Translations under genes and position numbers: made by a program
The notes under the pieces: generated by a model
What the model was told of the DNA's origin: nothing
Databases searched by the model: none
What the model saw: the letters and a program-made list of their open reading frames with translations, nothing else
NCBI GenBank assembly: GCA_964577255.1
Contig: CAZNYM010000011.1
Location: 1-44,836, forward strand
Length of the DNA: 44,836 nucleotides
From: Micavibrio_C sp964577255
GTDB taxonomy: Bacteria > Pseudomonadota > Alphaproteobacteria > Micavibrionales > Micavibrionaceae
Direction of reading: 5' to 3'
In this document: in pieces, positions 7,733 to 15,234 of the stretch
Layout: every line of letters begins with the position of its first letter
How positions within the stretch are numbered: the first letter of the stretch is position 1

Positions 7733-8281
7733 ATGTCGAGAGTTGGTAAAAACCCCGTGAAACTGCCCGACGGCGTAACCGCCGAAGTGCAGGGCCAGAA
7801 AGTCAAGGTCAAGGGCAAGCTGGGCGAACTGTCTATGCAGGTTCACGACAACGTGGCCGTGACCCTGGGCGATTCCGAAGGCGGCGGCAAGCAGATCGCC
7901 GTCAGCCCCAAGGACGAAACTCGCGCCACCCGCGCGTTGTGGGCGACCATGCGCGCGCTGATCAACAACATGGTCCAGGGCGTCAGCGCCGGCTACACCA
8001 AGAACCTCGAGATCGACGGCGTCGGCTACCGCGCCAATCTTCAGGGCAGCAACTTGGTGCTGCAGCTGGGCTTCAGCCACGACATCAACTTCGCCATCCC
8101 GCAAGGAGTGAAGATCACCGTGGACAAGCAGACCAAGCTCGCGATCACCGGTATCGACAAGCAGCTGGTTGGCCAGACCGCCGCCAACATTTACAACATG
8201 AAACCGCCCGAGCCCTATAAAGGCAAAGGCATCCGTTACGCCGGCCAGCGGCTGCTGCGTAAGGAAGGCAAGAAGAAGTAA
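7733..8281 (+). CDS. rplF: 50S ribosomal protein L6
   Basis: L6 lies near the GTPase-associated centre beside the sarcin-ricin loop. The product starts MSRVGKNPVKLPDGV, has the mid-protein LEIDGVGYRANLQG element and the C-terminal signature EPYKGKGIRYAGQRLLRKEGKKK. Length 182 against a usual 177 reflects a small insertion around SEGGGKQ near residues 46-52. It lies 12 bp before rplR. Confidence 0.97.
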   Translation: MSRVGKNPVKLPDGVTAEVQGQKVKVKGKLGELSMQVHDNVAVTLGDSEGGGKQIAVSPKDETRATRALWATMRALINNMVQGVSAGYTKNLEIDGVGYRANLQGSNLVLQLGFSHDINFAIPQGVKITVDKQTKLAITGIDKQLVGQTAANIYNMKPPEPYKGKGIRYAGQRLLRKEGKKK

Positions 8282-8293
8282 GCAGGTAAGACC

Positions 8294-8671
8294 ATGACAA
8301 CGAAACTGACCTCGAAACAAAGACGCACGTTCCGTACCCGCAACAAGCTGCGGGCTGTGAACACCATGAAAGCCGGGCTGATTGAAACGCGCCCGCGCCT
8401 GAGCGTCCACCGCACCAACAAACAGATCTACGCCCAGGTCATCGACGACCTCAAGGGCACGACCCTGGCCCAGGCCTCCTCGCTCGACAAGGAAGCCGGC
8501 CTGAAGAAGGGTTCGGATAAAGCCGCTGCCGAGAAAGTCGGCAAGCTTGTTGCCGCGCGTGCGATCAAGGCCGGCGTGAAGGCCGTTCAGTTCGATCGCG
8601 GCAGCTATCTTTACCATGGCCGCGTGAAGGCGGTCGCCGAGGGTGCCCGCGCCGGCGGCCTCGAGTTTTAA
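8294..8671 (+). CDS. rplR: 50S ribosomal protein L18
   Basis: L18 binds 5S rRNA. Typical elements are RPRLSVHRTNKQIYAQVIDD near residues 36-55 and the C-terminal FDRGSYLYHGRVKAVAEGAR. At 125 residues it is slightly longer than the usual 117-120. The ATG at 8294 is preceded by AGCAGGTAAG. The gene is 12 bp after rplF and 30 bp before rpsE. Confidence 0.97.
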   Translation: MTTKLTSKQRRTFRTRNKLRAVNTMKAGLIETRPRLSVHRTNKQIYAQVIDDLKGTTLAQASSLDKEAGLKKGSDKAAAEKVGKLVAARAIKAGVKAVQFDRGSYLYHGRVKAVAEGARAGGLEF

Positions 8672-8701
8672 GGCATTACAGAAGGAAAAAGGATCAAAAC
8701 A

Positions 8702-9268
8702 ATGGCTCGTGCACCGGAACAGCGTGAAGAAAGCGAACTCGTCGAGCGGTTGGTCAGCATCAACCGCGTCGCCAAAGTGGTCAAAGGGGGCCGCCGCTTC
8801 GGCTTTGCCGCCCTGATCGTCGTGGGCGACGGCCGCGGCCGGGTCGGTTTCGGCACCGCCAAAGCGCGCGAAGTGCCTGACGCCGTCAAGAAGGCGACCG
8901 AGCAAGCCCGCCGCAGCATGATCCGCGTGCCGTTGCGCGAAGCCCGCACGATCCATCACGACATCACCATCAACGAAGGCGCCGGCCGCGTCAGCCTGCG
9001 CTCGGCGCCCCCCGGCACTGGGATCATCGCCGGCGGTCCGCTGCGCGCGATCATGGAAGCCCTGGGCGTGCAGGACGTGGTGGCCAAGGTCAACGGTTCC
9101 AGCAACCCGCACAGCATGGTGAACGCCACCTTCAAGGCGCTGAAGAAAATGCAAAGCCCCCGTCAGGTCGCGGCTCGCCGCGGCAAGAAAGTGGGCGACG
9201 TCATCGCCGGCCGCGAAGCCGGCCGTTCCGCCGCCGAAATCGCGGGCGCGACCGCGGATGCCGAATAG
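8702..9268 (+). CDS. rpsE: 30S ribosomal protein S5
   Basis: S5 takes part in decoding fidelity and lines the mRNA entry with S3 and S4. The double-stranded-RNA-binding N-terminal domain shows VSINRVAKVVKGGRRFGFAAL and GDGRGRVGFGTAKA; the C-terminal domain contains GTGIIAGGPLRAIMEALGVQDV. The product is 188 residues, with an Ala/Glu-rich end AAEIAGATADAE. It lies 24 bp before rpmD. Confidence 0.97.
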   Translation: MARAPEQREESELVERLVSINRVAKVVKGGRRFGFAALIVVGDGRGRVGFGTAKAREVPDAVKKATEQARRSMIRVPLREARTIHHDITINEGAGRVSLRSAPPGTGIIAGGPLRAIMEALGVQDVVAKVNGSSNPHSMVNATFKALKKMQSPRQVAARRGKKVGDVIAGREAGRSAAEIAGATADAE

Positions 9269-9292
9269 GATTTGAAAACCGGAGTTTAGATC

Positions 9293-9535
9293 ATGACCGA
9301 AGCACAGAAAAAACCGGCTGCCAAGAAACCCGCCGCCAAAGCAAAAACCGCCGGCAAGACGATCCGCATCGTCCAGACCGGCAGCCCCATCGGCCGCGAA
9401 GGTTCGCAGCGCGCGACCCTGATCGGCCTTGGCCTGAACAAGCGCGGCCGCGAAAGCGTGCTCGAGGACACTCCGGCCGTGCGCGGCATGATCAACAAGG
9501 TTCGCCACCTGCTGCGTGTTGAAGACGCGGCCTGA
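9293..9535 (+). CDS. rpmD: 50S ribosomal protein L30, with N-terminal extension
   Basis: L30 is a small 50S protein. The core starts at about residue 21 (KTIRIVQTGSPIGREGSQ) and includes TLIGLGLNKRGRESVLEDTPAVRGMINKVRHL in segments, the conserved L30 motif. Before the core there are about 20 Lys/Ala/Pro residues (9293-9352), so the product is 80 residues rather than about 60. GGAG at 9281-9284 precedes the ATG. The extension resembles those on L22 and S11 in this window. Confidence 0.95.
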   Translation: MTEAQKKPAAKKPAAKAKTAGKTIRIVQTGSPIGREGSQRATLIGLGLNKRGRESVLEDTPAVRGMINKVRHLLRVEDAA

Positions 9536-9565
9536 AACGATTTTTGAAGGAAAGTGACGACTGCC

Positions 9566-10096
9566 ATGAAACTCAATCAACTCCAACCCAAGGCCGGCTC
9601 GACCGCCAACCGCATCCGCGTCGGCCGCGGCATCGGCTCGGGCAAGGGCAAGACCGCCGGTAAAGGCACCAAGGGTCAGAAAGCCCGCACCGGCGTGGCC
9701 GTAAAAGGCTTCGAAGGTGGCCAGATGCCCTTGTACCGCCGCCTGCCCAAGCGCGGCTTCAAGAATATTTTCTCAAAAAAATACGGCGAGATCACCCTGG
9801 GCAACCTTGAAAATGCCCTGGCCAGCAAGAAGCTGGACGCCAAGAAACCGGTCGACCACGCCGCCCTGCTGGAAAGCGGTATCCTTAGTCCCCGCACCGA
9901 AGGCTTCCGCCTCATCGGCGGCGGCGTCCTCAAGAGCAAGGTCGAGATCGTTGCCAACGGCGTGACCAAATCGGCCCAAGCCGCGGTCGAGAAAGTCGGC
10001 GGCAAGATCACCGTACTCAAGCCCAAGGTTCACGAGACCCGCGGCCGCGCCGCCAAGCGTCAGAAGAAGATCAAAAAGGTCGGCGACGACGAATAA
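9566..10096 (+). CDS. rplO: 50S ribosomal protein L15
   Basis: L15 is a late-assembly 50S protein. The N-terminus MKLNQLQPKAGSTANRIRVGRG and the glycine/lysine-rich GSGKGKTAGKGTKGQKAR are diagnostic, followed by FEGGQMPLYRRLPKRGF. I chose ATG 9566 (176 residues); a GTG at 9554 is in frame but would add only four residues not seen in the family. The C-terminus is Lys/Arg-rich and ends GDDE, longer than average. It is the last gene before a strong terminator hairpin. Confidence 0.96.
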   Translation: MKLNQLQPKAGSTANRIRVGRGIGSGKGKTAGKGTKGQKARTGVAVKGFEGGQMPLYRRLPKRGFKNIFSKKYGEITLGNLENALASKKLDAKKPVDHAALLESGILSPRTEGFRLIGGGVLKSKVEIVANGVTKSAQAAVEKVGGKITVLKPKVHETRGRAAKRQKKIKKVGDDE

Positions 10097-10126
10097 GCTT
10101 TCCGCTTCAGTCGTGCATGGCGTTTT

Positions 10127-10158
10127 GAAAACCGGCCCTGCGGCCGGTTTTCGCTTTT
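10127..10158 (+). terminator. Intrinsic terminator after rplO
   Basis: An 11-bp perfect stem GAAAACCGGCC / GGCCGGTTTTC (10127-10137 with 10142-10152) with loop CTGC is followed by GCTTTT. It lies 30 bp past the rplO stop and 136 bp before secY. It looks like the end of the S10-spc unit, although some readthrough into secY is possible since the T-tract is short. Confidence 0.8.
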
Positions 10159-10213
10159 CCGCGCTGCATGACGGAATTGCATAGGGATAGACGCCCTTAA
10201 GCCCGCATTTCGC

Positions 10214-10260
10214 TTGAAGCAGGGCTTGAATCCCGGTAATTAAAACCCATCTGGTTTTTT
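10214..10260 (+). promoter_or_regulatory. Candidate secY promoter/leader region
   Basis: Downstream of the rplO terminator, TTGAAG at 10214-10219 and TAATTA at 10237-10242 are spaced by 17 bp; the -10 match is poor. A weak AT-rich hairpin (AAAACC 10242-10247 / GGTTTT 10253-10258) followed by T residues overlaps it, about 35 bp before secY. I infer that secY has its own promoter somewhere here, but the exact element is uncertain. Confidence 0.3.
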
Positions 10261-10294
10261 TCGCGTTTTCTTCAGATTTTGAAAGTGTTAGCGC

Positions 10295-11641
10295 ATGGTT
10301 TCCGCCGTTGAACAACTGGCCCAGAACGCCAACTGGGGTGCCTTTTCCAAAGCCAAAGAACTGAAGCGCCGCCTGCTGTTTGTGGTGGGTGCGCTGCTCA
10401 TTTACCGTCTGGGGACTTATATCCCCATTCCTGGCATCGACGTGGCGGTATGGAAGGACATCTTCAACCAGAAGGGCGGCGGCATTCTGGACATGTTCAA
10501 CATGTTCTCGGGCGGCGCCCTTTCGCGGATGACCATCTTCGCGCTTAACATCATGCCGTATATCTCTGCCTCGATCATCATGCAGCTGGCGACCACCATC
10601 TCGCCGCGCCTCTCGGCCATCAAGAAAGAGGGCGAGAGCGGCCGTATCCGCATAAACCAGTACACCCGTTATTTCACCGTGCTGCTGGCCGCCATTCAGG
10701 CTTACGGCCTGGCCGTCGGGCTTGAAGGCATGCAATCGTCCTCCGGCACGGCCGTGATCGATCCCGGCATGTTCTTCCGCATCTCTACCGTCATCACCAT
10801 CGTGGGCGGCACCGTGTTCCTGATGTGGCTGGGCGAGCAGATCACCGCCCGCGGCGTTGGTAACGGCACATCGCTCATCATCTTCGCCGGTATCGTCGCC
10901 GAGCTGCCGCGCGCCATCGCCAGCACGCTCGAGCTCGGCCGCCAGGGCCAGTTCAGCTTCGTCATGCTGCTGGTCATCGCCGTGATGATCGTGGCCGTGA
11001 TCACCTTCATCGTGTTCATGGAGCGCGCCCAGCGCCGCATCCTGGTCCAGTATCCCAAGCGCCAGACCGGCACGGCCATGCAGATGGCTTCGCAGAACCA
11101 CATCCCGCTCAAGCTCAACACCGCGGGCGTGATTCCGCCGATCTTCGCCTCTTCGCTCCTGCTCCTGCCTTTGACCCTGGTGGGTTTCAGTGGCGGCGAG
11201 GGCGGCGACATCACCGCCACCATCGCCCGCTGGCTGCAGCACGGCGAGCCGACCTACATGTTCCTCTACGGTGCGCTGATCGTGTTTTTTGCCTTCTTCT
11301 ACACGGCGATCGTTTTCAACCCGCAGGAAAATGCCGACATGCTGCGCCGTTACGGCGGCTTCATCCCGAGCTGCCGCCCCGGCGCGCCGACGGCCGATTA
11401 TTTCGATTACGTGCTGACGCGCATCACCACGGTGGGGGCGCTGTATCTGGTGTTCGTCTGCCTGCTGCCGGAATTCCTGATCGCCCAGCACAGCCTGCCG
11501 TTTTATTTCGGCGGCACCAGCCTTTTGATCGTCGTGACGACTACGATGGATACGGTGGCGCAGATTCATTCGCATCTGATCGCCCACCAGTATGAGGGCC
11601 TGATCAAGAAGACCAAGCTGAGAGGGGCGCGCACGCGATGA
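10295..11641 (+). CDS. secY: Preprotein translocase channel subunit SecY
   Basis: SecY forms the inner-membrane protein-conducting channel with SecE and SecG. The 448-residue product has ten predicted hydrophobic segments. Family marks are YRLGTYIPIPGID (about residues 35-47), the plug-region FNMFSGGALSRMTIFALNIMPYI in segments, GNGTSLIIFAGI and the cytoplasmic loop YPKRQTG used by SecA and ribosomes. ATGA overlap with adk (11638-11641) couples the two. A terminator separates it from rplO, unlike the E. coli spc operon where secY is read with rplO. Confidence 0.97.
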   Translation: MVSAVEQLAQNANWGAFSKAKELKRRLLFVVGALLIYRLGTYIPIPGIDVAVWKDIFNQKGGGILDMFNMFSGGALSRMTIFALNIMPYISASIIMQLATTISPRLSAIKKEGESGRIRINQYTRYFTVLLAAIQAYGLAVGLEGMQSSSGTAVIDPGMFFRISTVITIVGGTVFLMWLGEQITARGVGNGTSLIIFAGIVAELPRAIASTLELGRQGQFSFVMLLVIAVMIVAVITFIVFMERAQRRILVQYPKRQTGTAMQMASQNHIPLKLNTAGVIPPIFASSLLLLPLTLVGFSGGEGGDITATIARWLQHGEPTYMFLYGALIVFFAFFYTAIVFNPQENADMLRRYGGFIPSCRPGAPTADYFDYVLTRITTVGALYLVFVCLLPEFLIAQHSLPFYFGGTSLLIVVTTTMDTVAQIHSHLIAHQYEGLIKKTKLRGARTR

Positions 11642-12231
11642 TCCTGATCTTCCTCGGTCCGCCGGGCGCCGGCAAGGGTACGCAGGCCAAGAAGCTTGAG
11701 GAAAAATTCGGCCTGAAGCAGCTCTCCACCGGCGACATGTTCCGCGCCGAGATGGCGGCCGGCAGCGAACTCGGGAAGAAGGTGAAAGCGATTGTTGATT
11801 CCGGCTCGCTTGTGCCCGATGAGATCGTGATCCAGATGATCGCCCAACGCATCGCCCAGCCCGACTGCCGCCAGGGCGTGATCTTCGATGGTTTCCCCCG
11901 CACGGCCGCCCAGGCCGAGGCGCTCGATAAAATGTTGGGGGAGAACGGCCGCCCGCTGACCGCTGTGATCGAGCTGCGCGTGGACGAAGAGGCGCTGGTC
12001 GCCCGGCTTCATTCCCGCATCAGGGAATCGCAGGCCCGAGGCGAGCCGGTCCGCGCCGACGACAACGAGGAAACGCTGCGCAAGCGCCTGGGGATCTTCC
12101 GTGACCAGACGGCGCCGATCGTTCCCTATTACCGCGCCCGCGCAAAGCTACATAGCATCGACGGTATGGCGAGCGTGACCGAGGTCGAGAAGGCCATCGA
12201 GGAGATCCTGCAGAAGGCGCGCGCCGCCTGA
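11638..12231 (+). CDS. adk: Adenylate kinase, short-LID form
   Basis: Adk converts AMP and ATP to two ADP in the cytosol. The P-loop GPPGAGKGTQ is at about residues 7-16, the AMP-binding LSTGDMFR follows, and FDGFPRT lies near residue 85. The LID is the short form without zinc cysteines, consistent with 197 residues. The start overlaps the secY stop (ATGA), and the stop abuts the next gene with no spacing (TGA then ATG at 12232). Confidence 0.97.
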   Translation: MILIFLGPPGAGKGTQAKKLEEKFGLKQLSTGDMFRAEMAAGSELGKKVKAIVDSGSLVPDEIVIQMIAQRIAQPDCRQGVIFDGFPRTAAQAEALDKMLGENGRPLTAVIELRVDEEALVARLHSRIRESQARGEPVRADDNEETLRKRLGIFRDQTAPIVPYYRARAKLHSIDGMASVTEVEKAIEEILQKARAA

Positions 12232-12897
12232 ATGAGTAAAACTGTAAAAAAAGGCGCCCCGGAATGTGGACTGTATGTCGTGCTGCCCTCGGGCATAGTG
12301 CTTTCCGACCTGGTGATGAAGCTGCGTCAGCTGTTCACGGTTACGACCCATTCTGAATACGAGAAGAACATGCACGCGGTCGAGCTCGCTTATAAAGAGA
12401 GCGAGCCCGATTTCGTCGAAAAGGCGAAGGCGGTCGCGACGCTGGCGCAGGCCGCCGGCTGGGCGTGCCTGCTGCGCAACGATTACGTGTTGGCTTCCGA
12501 ACTCGGGTTCGACGGCGTGATGCTCGAGCGCGTGGCCGACATTCCCAAGGCACGCGAGCTTTTGGGAGAACGCATCGTCGGCATGCACTGCTATCTTTCC
12601 CAGGAGCGGGCCGAGGAGGCGCTGGCGCGCGGTGCCGACTGCCTGTCCTTCTCATATCCCGGTTTCGTGCGCTTGCCGCCCGAGGAGATCGTGGCTTGGT
12701 GCGCGACCCTGACCGAGAAGCCCGCCATCGTCGAAGGCCCCATGACGAACGACGAATGCCGCGATTATGTGCTGGCGGGCGCCGGGTTCATGGGGGCGGG
12801 GGATTACATCTTCAACCACCCCCAGGGGGTCATGCAGGGGGCTGTGAACATGCTGTACGCCATCGACCTGGCCCTAGACCTGCGGACCCGGAACTGA
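12232..12897 (+). CDS. Divergent ThiE/TenI-like TIM-barrel protein, probable pseudo-enzyme
   Basis: The 221-residue product resembles thiamine phosphate synthase. Recognisable barrel segments are LLRNDYVLASELGFDGVML (compare the family LNDR...GVHIGQ), ARELLGERIVGMHCY, ARGADCLSF and the C-terminal NHPQG, which alphaproteobacterial ThiE-like proteins share. Key elements are missing: the Q-x-R-x-K pyrimidine site reads E-L-A-Y-K, the HIGQ-D metal motif reads MLERVAD, the TxTK pyrophosphate loop is absent, and the GGI phosphate loop reads EGPM. I infer that it has lost TMP synthase activity. It directly abuts adk, so it is expressed with secY-adk. Its function is unknown. Confidence 0.75.
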   Translation: MSKTVKKGAPECGLYVVLPSGIVLSDLVMKLRQLFTVTTHSEYEKNMHAVELAYKESEPDFVEKAKAVATLAQAAGWACLLRNDYVLASELGFDGVMLERVADIPKARELLGERIVGMHCYLSQERAEEALARGADCLSFSYPGFVRLPPEEIVAWCATLTEKPAIVEGPMTNDECRDYVLAGAGFMGAGDYIFNHPQGVMQGAVNMLYAIDLALDLRTRN

Positions 12898-12908
12898 GAG
12901 GTTTGCGG

Positions 12909-12929
12909 GGGGCTTCCTGGCCCCATTTT
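12909..12929 (+). terminator. Probable terminator after the ThiE-like gene
   Basis: Stem GGGGC / GCCCC (12909-12913 with 12920-12924), loop TTCCTG, followed by ATTTT. It lies 11 bp past the stop. The stem is short but GC-only and the T-run follows directly. Confidence 0.55.
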
Positions 12930-12959
12930 ATATTTACATAATTAAACAAGAAAACCGGG

Positions 12960-12968
12960 TTATCCACA
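12960..12968 (+). promoter_or_regulatory. Perfect DnaA box
   Basis: TTATCCACA, the consensus DnaA-binding 9-mer, lies 10 bp upstream of the -35 hexamer of the rpsM-rpsK-rpoA-rplQ promoter, in an AT-rich stretch. The match is exact. One chance match in a window of this size would not be surprising, but its position is typical of a regulator site. Confidence 0.5.
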
Positions 12969-12978
12969 GCTTTTTTGA

Positions 12979-13006
12979 TTGACGGGGCGTTAAGGATTCT
13001 TATAAT
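12979..13006 (+). promoter_or_regulatory. Sigma70-type promoter of the rpsM-rplQ operon
   Basis: TTGACG (12979-12984) and a perfect TATAAT (13001-13006) are 16 bp apart. They precede rpsM by about 140 bp and follow a terminator, so rpsM, rpsK, rpoA and rplQ form a separate transcription unit. It is the best promoter match in the window. Confidence 0.8.
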
Positions 13007-13148
13007 CCGCCGCACTTCCCTATAAGGAAGGCGCTTTCGCGTCAGCCCTTGTTTCTGAGCCAAAGCGTTGGTTTACAAACCGGCGGCCCGGACTTTTGGT
13101 CGAGGCTTTTACGGTTTGGTTCGATATCACAAAGAAGGAGTATGAAAC

Positions 13149-13532
13149 GTGGCCCGTATCGCAGGTGTTAACGTTCCCGACAACAAGCGCGCCATTATCG
13201 CCTTGACCTATGTTCACGGCATCGGCCGCACCACCGCCAAGAAAATCGCCGATGCGTGCGGCATCGACCATGCTCGCCGCATGAACCAGCTGACCGAGGA
13301 CGAACTCAACGCCATCCGCCGCGAGATCGAAACAGGCAAGTTCCTGATCGAGGGTGATCTGCGCCGCGAGGTGTCGATGAACATCAAGCGCCTGATGGAC
13401 ATGAAGTCCTATCGCGGTCTGCGTCACCGCCTCAACCTGCCGGTTCGCGGCCAGCGCACGCGCACCAATGCGCGCAGCCGCAAGGGCCCGGCCAAACCGG
13501 TTGCCGGCAAGAAAATGGCGACCAAGAAATAA
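13149..13532 (+). CDS. rpsM: 30S ribosomal protein S13
   Basis: S13 lies in the 30S head and contacts P-site tRNA and L5. The product starts ARIAGVNVPDNKRAIIALTYVHGIG after a GTG initiator and has the YRGLRHRLNLPVRGQRTRTNAR signature near its end. The GTG at 13149 is set by homology and by AAGGAG at 13134-13139; an upstream ATG at 13142 is in another frame. The 127-residue length is slightly above normal because of a Lys-rich end (VAGKKMATKK). Confidence 0.96.
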   Translation: MARIAGVNVPDNKRAIIALTYVHGIGRTTAKKIADACGIDHARRMNQLTEDELNAIRREIETGKFLIEGDLRREVSMNIKRLMDMKSYRGLRHRLNLPVRGQRTRTNARSRKGPAKPVAGKKMATKK

Positions 13533-13583
13533 TTGGGCCACCCCGTTCATAACGTTTTCGACATTTCAGGATTGTAAGACACC

Positions 13584-14003
13584 ATGGCACAGGAAAAAAC
13601 AGCAGACGCCGCCGCGAAACCCGCCGCTGGCAAAGCCAAGAAAAAAGCCCGCAAGAACATCGTGGCGGGCGTGGCGCACGTCAACGCCACCTTCAACAAC
13701 ACCATCGTCACCATCACCGATGTTCAAGGCAACGCGATTTCGTGGTCGTCCTCGGGCACGATGGGCTTCAAGGGCTCGCGCAAATCGACCCCTTACGCCG
13801 CCCAGATGGCTGCCGAAGACGCTGGCCGCAAGGCGATGGATCATGGCATGCGCGAATTGGATGTGACGGTGAAGGGCCCCGGCTCGGGCCGCGAATCCGC
13901 CCTGCGCGCGCTGCAGTCGATCGGTTTTTCGATTCGCGCGATCAAGGACATCACCCCGGTGCCGCATAACGGCTGCAAACCGCGCAAACGTCGCCGCGTG
14001 TGA
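13584..14003 (+). CDS. rpsK: 30S ribosomal protein S11, with N-terminal extension
   Basis: S11 is a platform protein near the E site and the anti-SD cleft. The core begins near residue 25 (NIVAGVAHVNATFNNTIVTITD) and ends in the conserved ITPVPHNGCKPRKRRRV. The first 24 residues are Ala/Lys-rich, giving 139 residues against the usual 129 or so. It is 51 bp after rpsM. The 103 bp that follow it before rpoA hold a REP-like palindrome. Confidence 0.96.
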   Translation: MAQEKTADAAAKPAAGKAKKKARKNIVAGVAHVNATFNNTIVTITDVQGNAISWSSSGTMGFKGSRKSTPYAAQMAAEDAGRKAMDHGMRELDVTVKGPGSGRESALRALQSIGFSIRAIKDITPVPHNGCKPRKRRRV

Positions 14004-14010
14004 TCGCCGA

Positions 14011-14040
14011 AGGCATCCCCCCGAAGGCGGGGATCCCGGG
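14011..14040. repeat. REP-like palindrome between rpsK and rpoA
   Basis: ATCCCCCC-GAAG-GCGGGGAT (14015-14034) is an 8-bp stem with one mismatch, flanked by GGC and CCCGGG. It closely resembles the widespread proteobacterial palindrome whose core is ATCCCCGCGAAAGCGGGGAT. I see no other copy in this window. A second small CCGG/CCGG inverted repeat follows near 14065-14080. Confidence 0.5.
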
Positions 14041-14106
14041 AGTAAAAGTTTTATTTAACCAGAGGCCGGCTAAGAACCGGATGACGTTAGAAAAGGAAAG
14101 ATGACT

Positions 14107-15123
14107 ATGATTCAGAAAAACTGGCAGGAACTGATCAAGCCGAACAAAGTCGATGTCGATCACGGCAAGGACGCGCGCAGCGCGGGTAAAATCGTCGTGG
14201 ATCCGCTGGAGCGGGGCTTTGGCCTGACGCTGGGCAACGCTCTGCGGCGCATTCTGTTGTCCTCGCTGCAGGGTGCGGCTGTGACCTCAGTGCAGATCGA
14301 GGGTGTGCTGCATGAATTTTCCTCGATCGAGGGCGTGCGCGAAGACGTCACCGACATTATTCTGAACATCAAAGCCATCGCCGTGCGCATGCACGTCGAG
14401 GGACCCAAGCGCATGCGCCTTCACGCCGAAGGCCCGTGCGAAGTGACCGCCGGCATGATCGAGGCGGGCGCCGACATCGAAATTATGAACCCGGACCTGG
14501 TCATCTGCACGCTCGACAAGGGTGCCAAGCTGAACATGGAAATGGCAGTCAACACCGGCAAGGGCTACCGCCCCGCCGCGCAGAACCGCCCGGAAGAAGC
14601 GCCCGTCGGCCTGATACCGGTCGACAGCGTGTTCTCACCGGTGCGTAAAGTGTCCTACGAGGTGGAAGACACCCGCGTGGGCCAGATCACCGACTACGAC
14701 AAGCTGACCCTGCACGTGGAGACCAATGGTGTCATCTCGCCCGAGGACGCCGTGGCCTACGCCGCACGCATCCTGCAGGATCAACTGCAAGTATTCATCA
14801 ATTTCGAAGAGCCCAAGACCGCAGAAGCGCGCGAAGAGCGCGACGAACTGCCGTTCAATCGTAATCTGCTGCGCAAAGTCGACGAGCTCGAGCTCTCGGT
14901 CCGCTCGGCCAACTGCCTCAAGAACGATAACATCGTTTATATCGGCGACCTGGTTCAGAAATCGGAAAGCGATATGCTGCGCACGCCAAACTTCGGTCGC
15001 AAGTCGCTCAACGAGATCAAGGAAGTTCTGGCGACCATGGGTCTGCATCTGGGCATGCAGATCGAAGGCTGGCCGCCCGAGAATATCGAGGACCTCGCCA
15101 AGAAAGTGGACGAGCCGTTCTAG
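14107..15123 (+). CDS. rpoA: RNA polymerase alpha subunit
   Basis: Alpha starts RNA polymerase assembly and its C-terminal domain contacts UP elements and activators. The N-terminal domain shows PLERGFGLTLGNALRRILLSS (about residues 34-54) and the C-terminal domain shows LRKVDELELSVRSANCLKND and NFGRKSLNEIKEVLATMGLHLGM in segments, including the helix-hairpin-helix DNA contact region. ATG 14107 (MIQKNWQEL, 338 residues) is preferred to ATG 14101 since AAAGGAAAG ends one base before the latter. Length is typical for alphaproteobacteria. Confidence 0.97.
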   Translation: MIQKNWQELIKPNKVDVDHGKDARSAGKIVVDPLERGFGLTLGNALRRILLSSLQGAAVTSVQIEGVLHEFSSIEGVREDVTDIILNIKAIAVRMHVEGPKRMRLHAEGPCEVTAGMIEAGADIEIMNPDLVICTLDKGAKLNMEMAVNTGKGYRPAAQNRPEEAPVGLIPVDSVFSPVRKVSYEVEDTRVGQITDYDKLTLHVETNGVISPEDAVAYAARILQDQLQVFINFEEPKTAEAREERDELPFNRNLLRKVDELELSVRSANCLKNDNIVYIGDLVQKSESDMLRTPNFGRKSLNEIKEVLATMGLHLGMQIEGWPPENIEDLAKKVDEPF

Positions 15124-15190
15124 TCTTTACCGAGGGCACGGTGCCCGCCTTTGCCTTCCATGGCGACATGTCGGCAGAGAACGTAATGGC

Positions 15191-15204
15191 CCTTCCGCGG
15201 AAGG
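15191..15204. repeat. 14-bp perfect palindrome before rplQ
   Basis: CCTTCCGCGGAAGG lies in the 111-bp rpoA-rplQ gap, about 30 bp before the rplQ start. As RNA it could form a short hairpin, perhaps an mRNA processing or attenuation point. No T-run follows, so I do not call it a terminator. Confidence 0.3.
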
Positions 15205-15234
15205 CCGCAAGCTGAGAAGAAAGGAAGACCGGAG

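Noticed and set aside
6983..9586. Long antisense open frame of 867 codons on the - strand opposite rpsN-rplO
   Set aside because: It mirrors the codon bias of well-conserved ribosomal genes on the + strand, has no family-like sequence, and spans several known genes. GC-rich genomes produce such shadows.
12960..13000. A replication origin at the DnaA box
   Set aside because: Only one box is evident, no cluster or DUE is clear, and the position fits a promoter-proximal site.
15191..15204. The CCTTCCGCGGAAGG palindrome as a terminator
   Set aside because: No T-run follows, and rplQ begins 30 bp later within the same operon.
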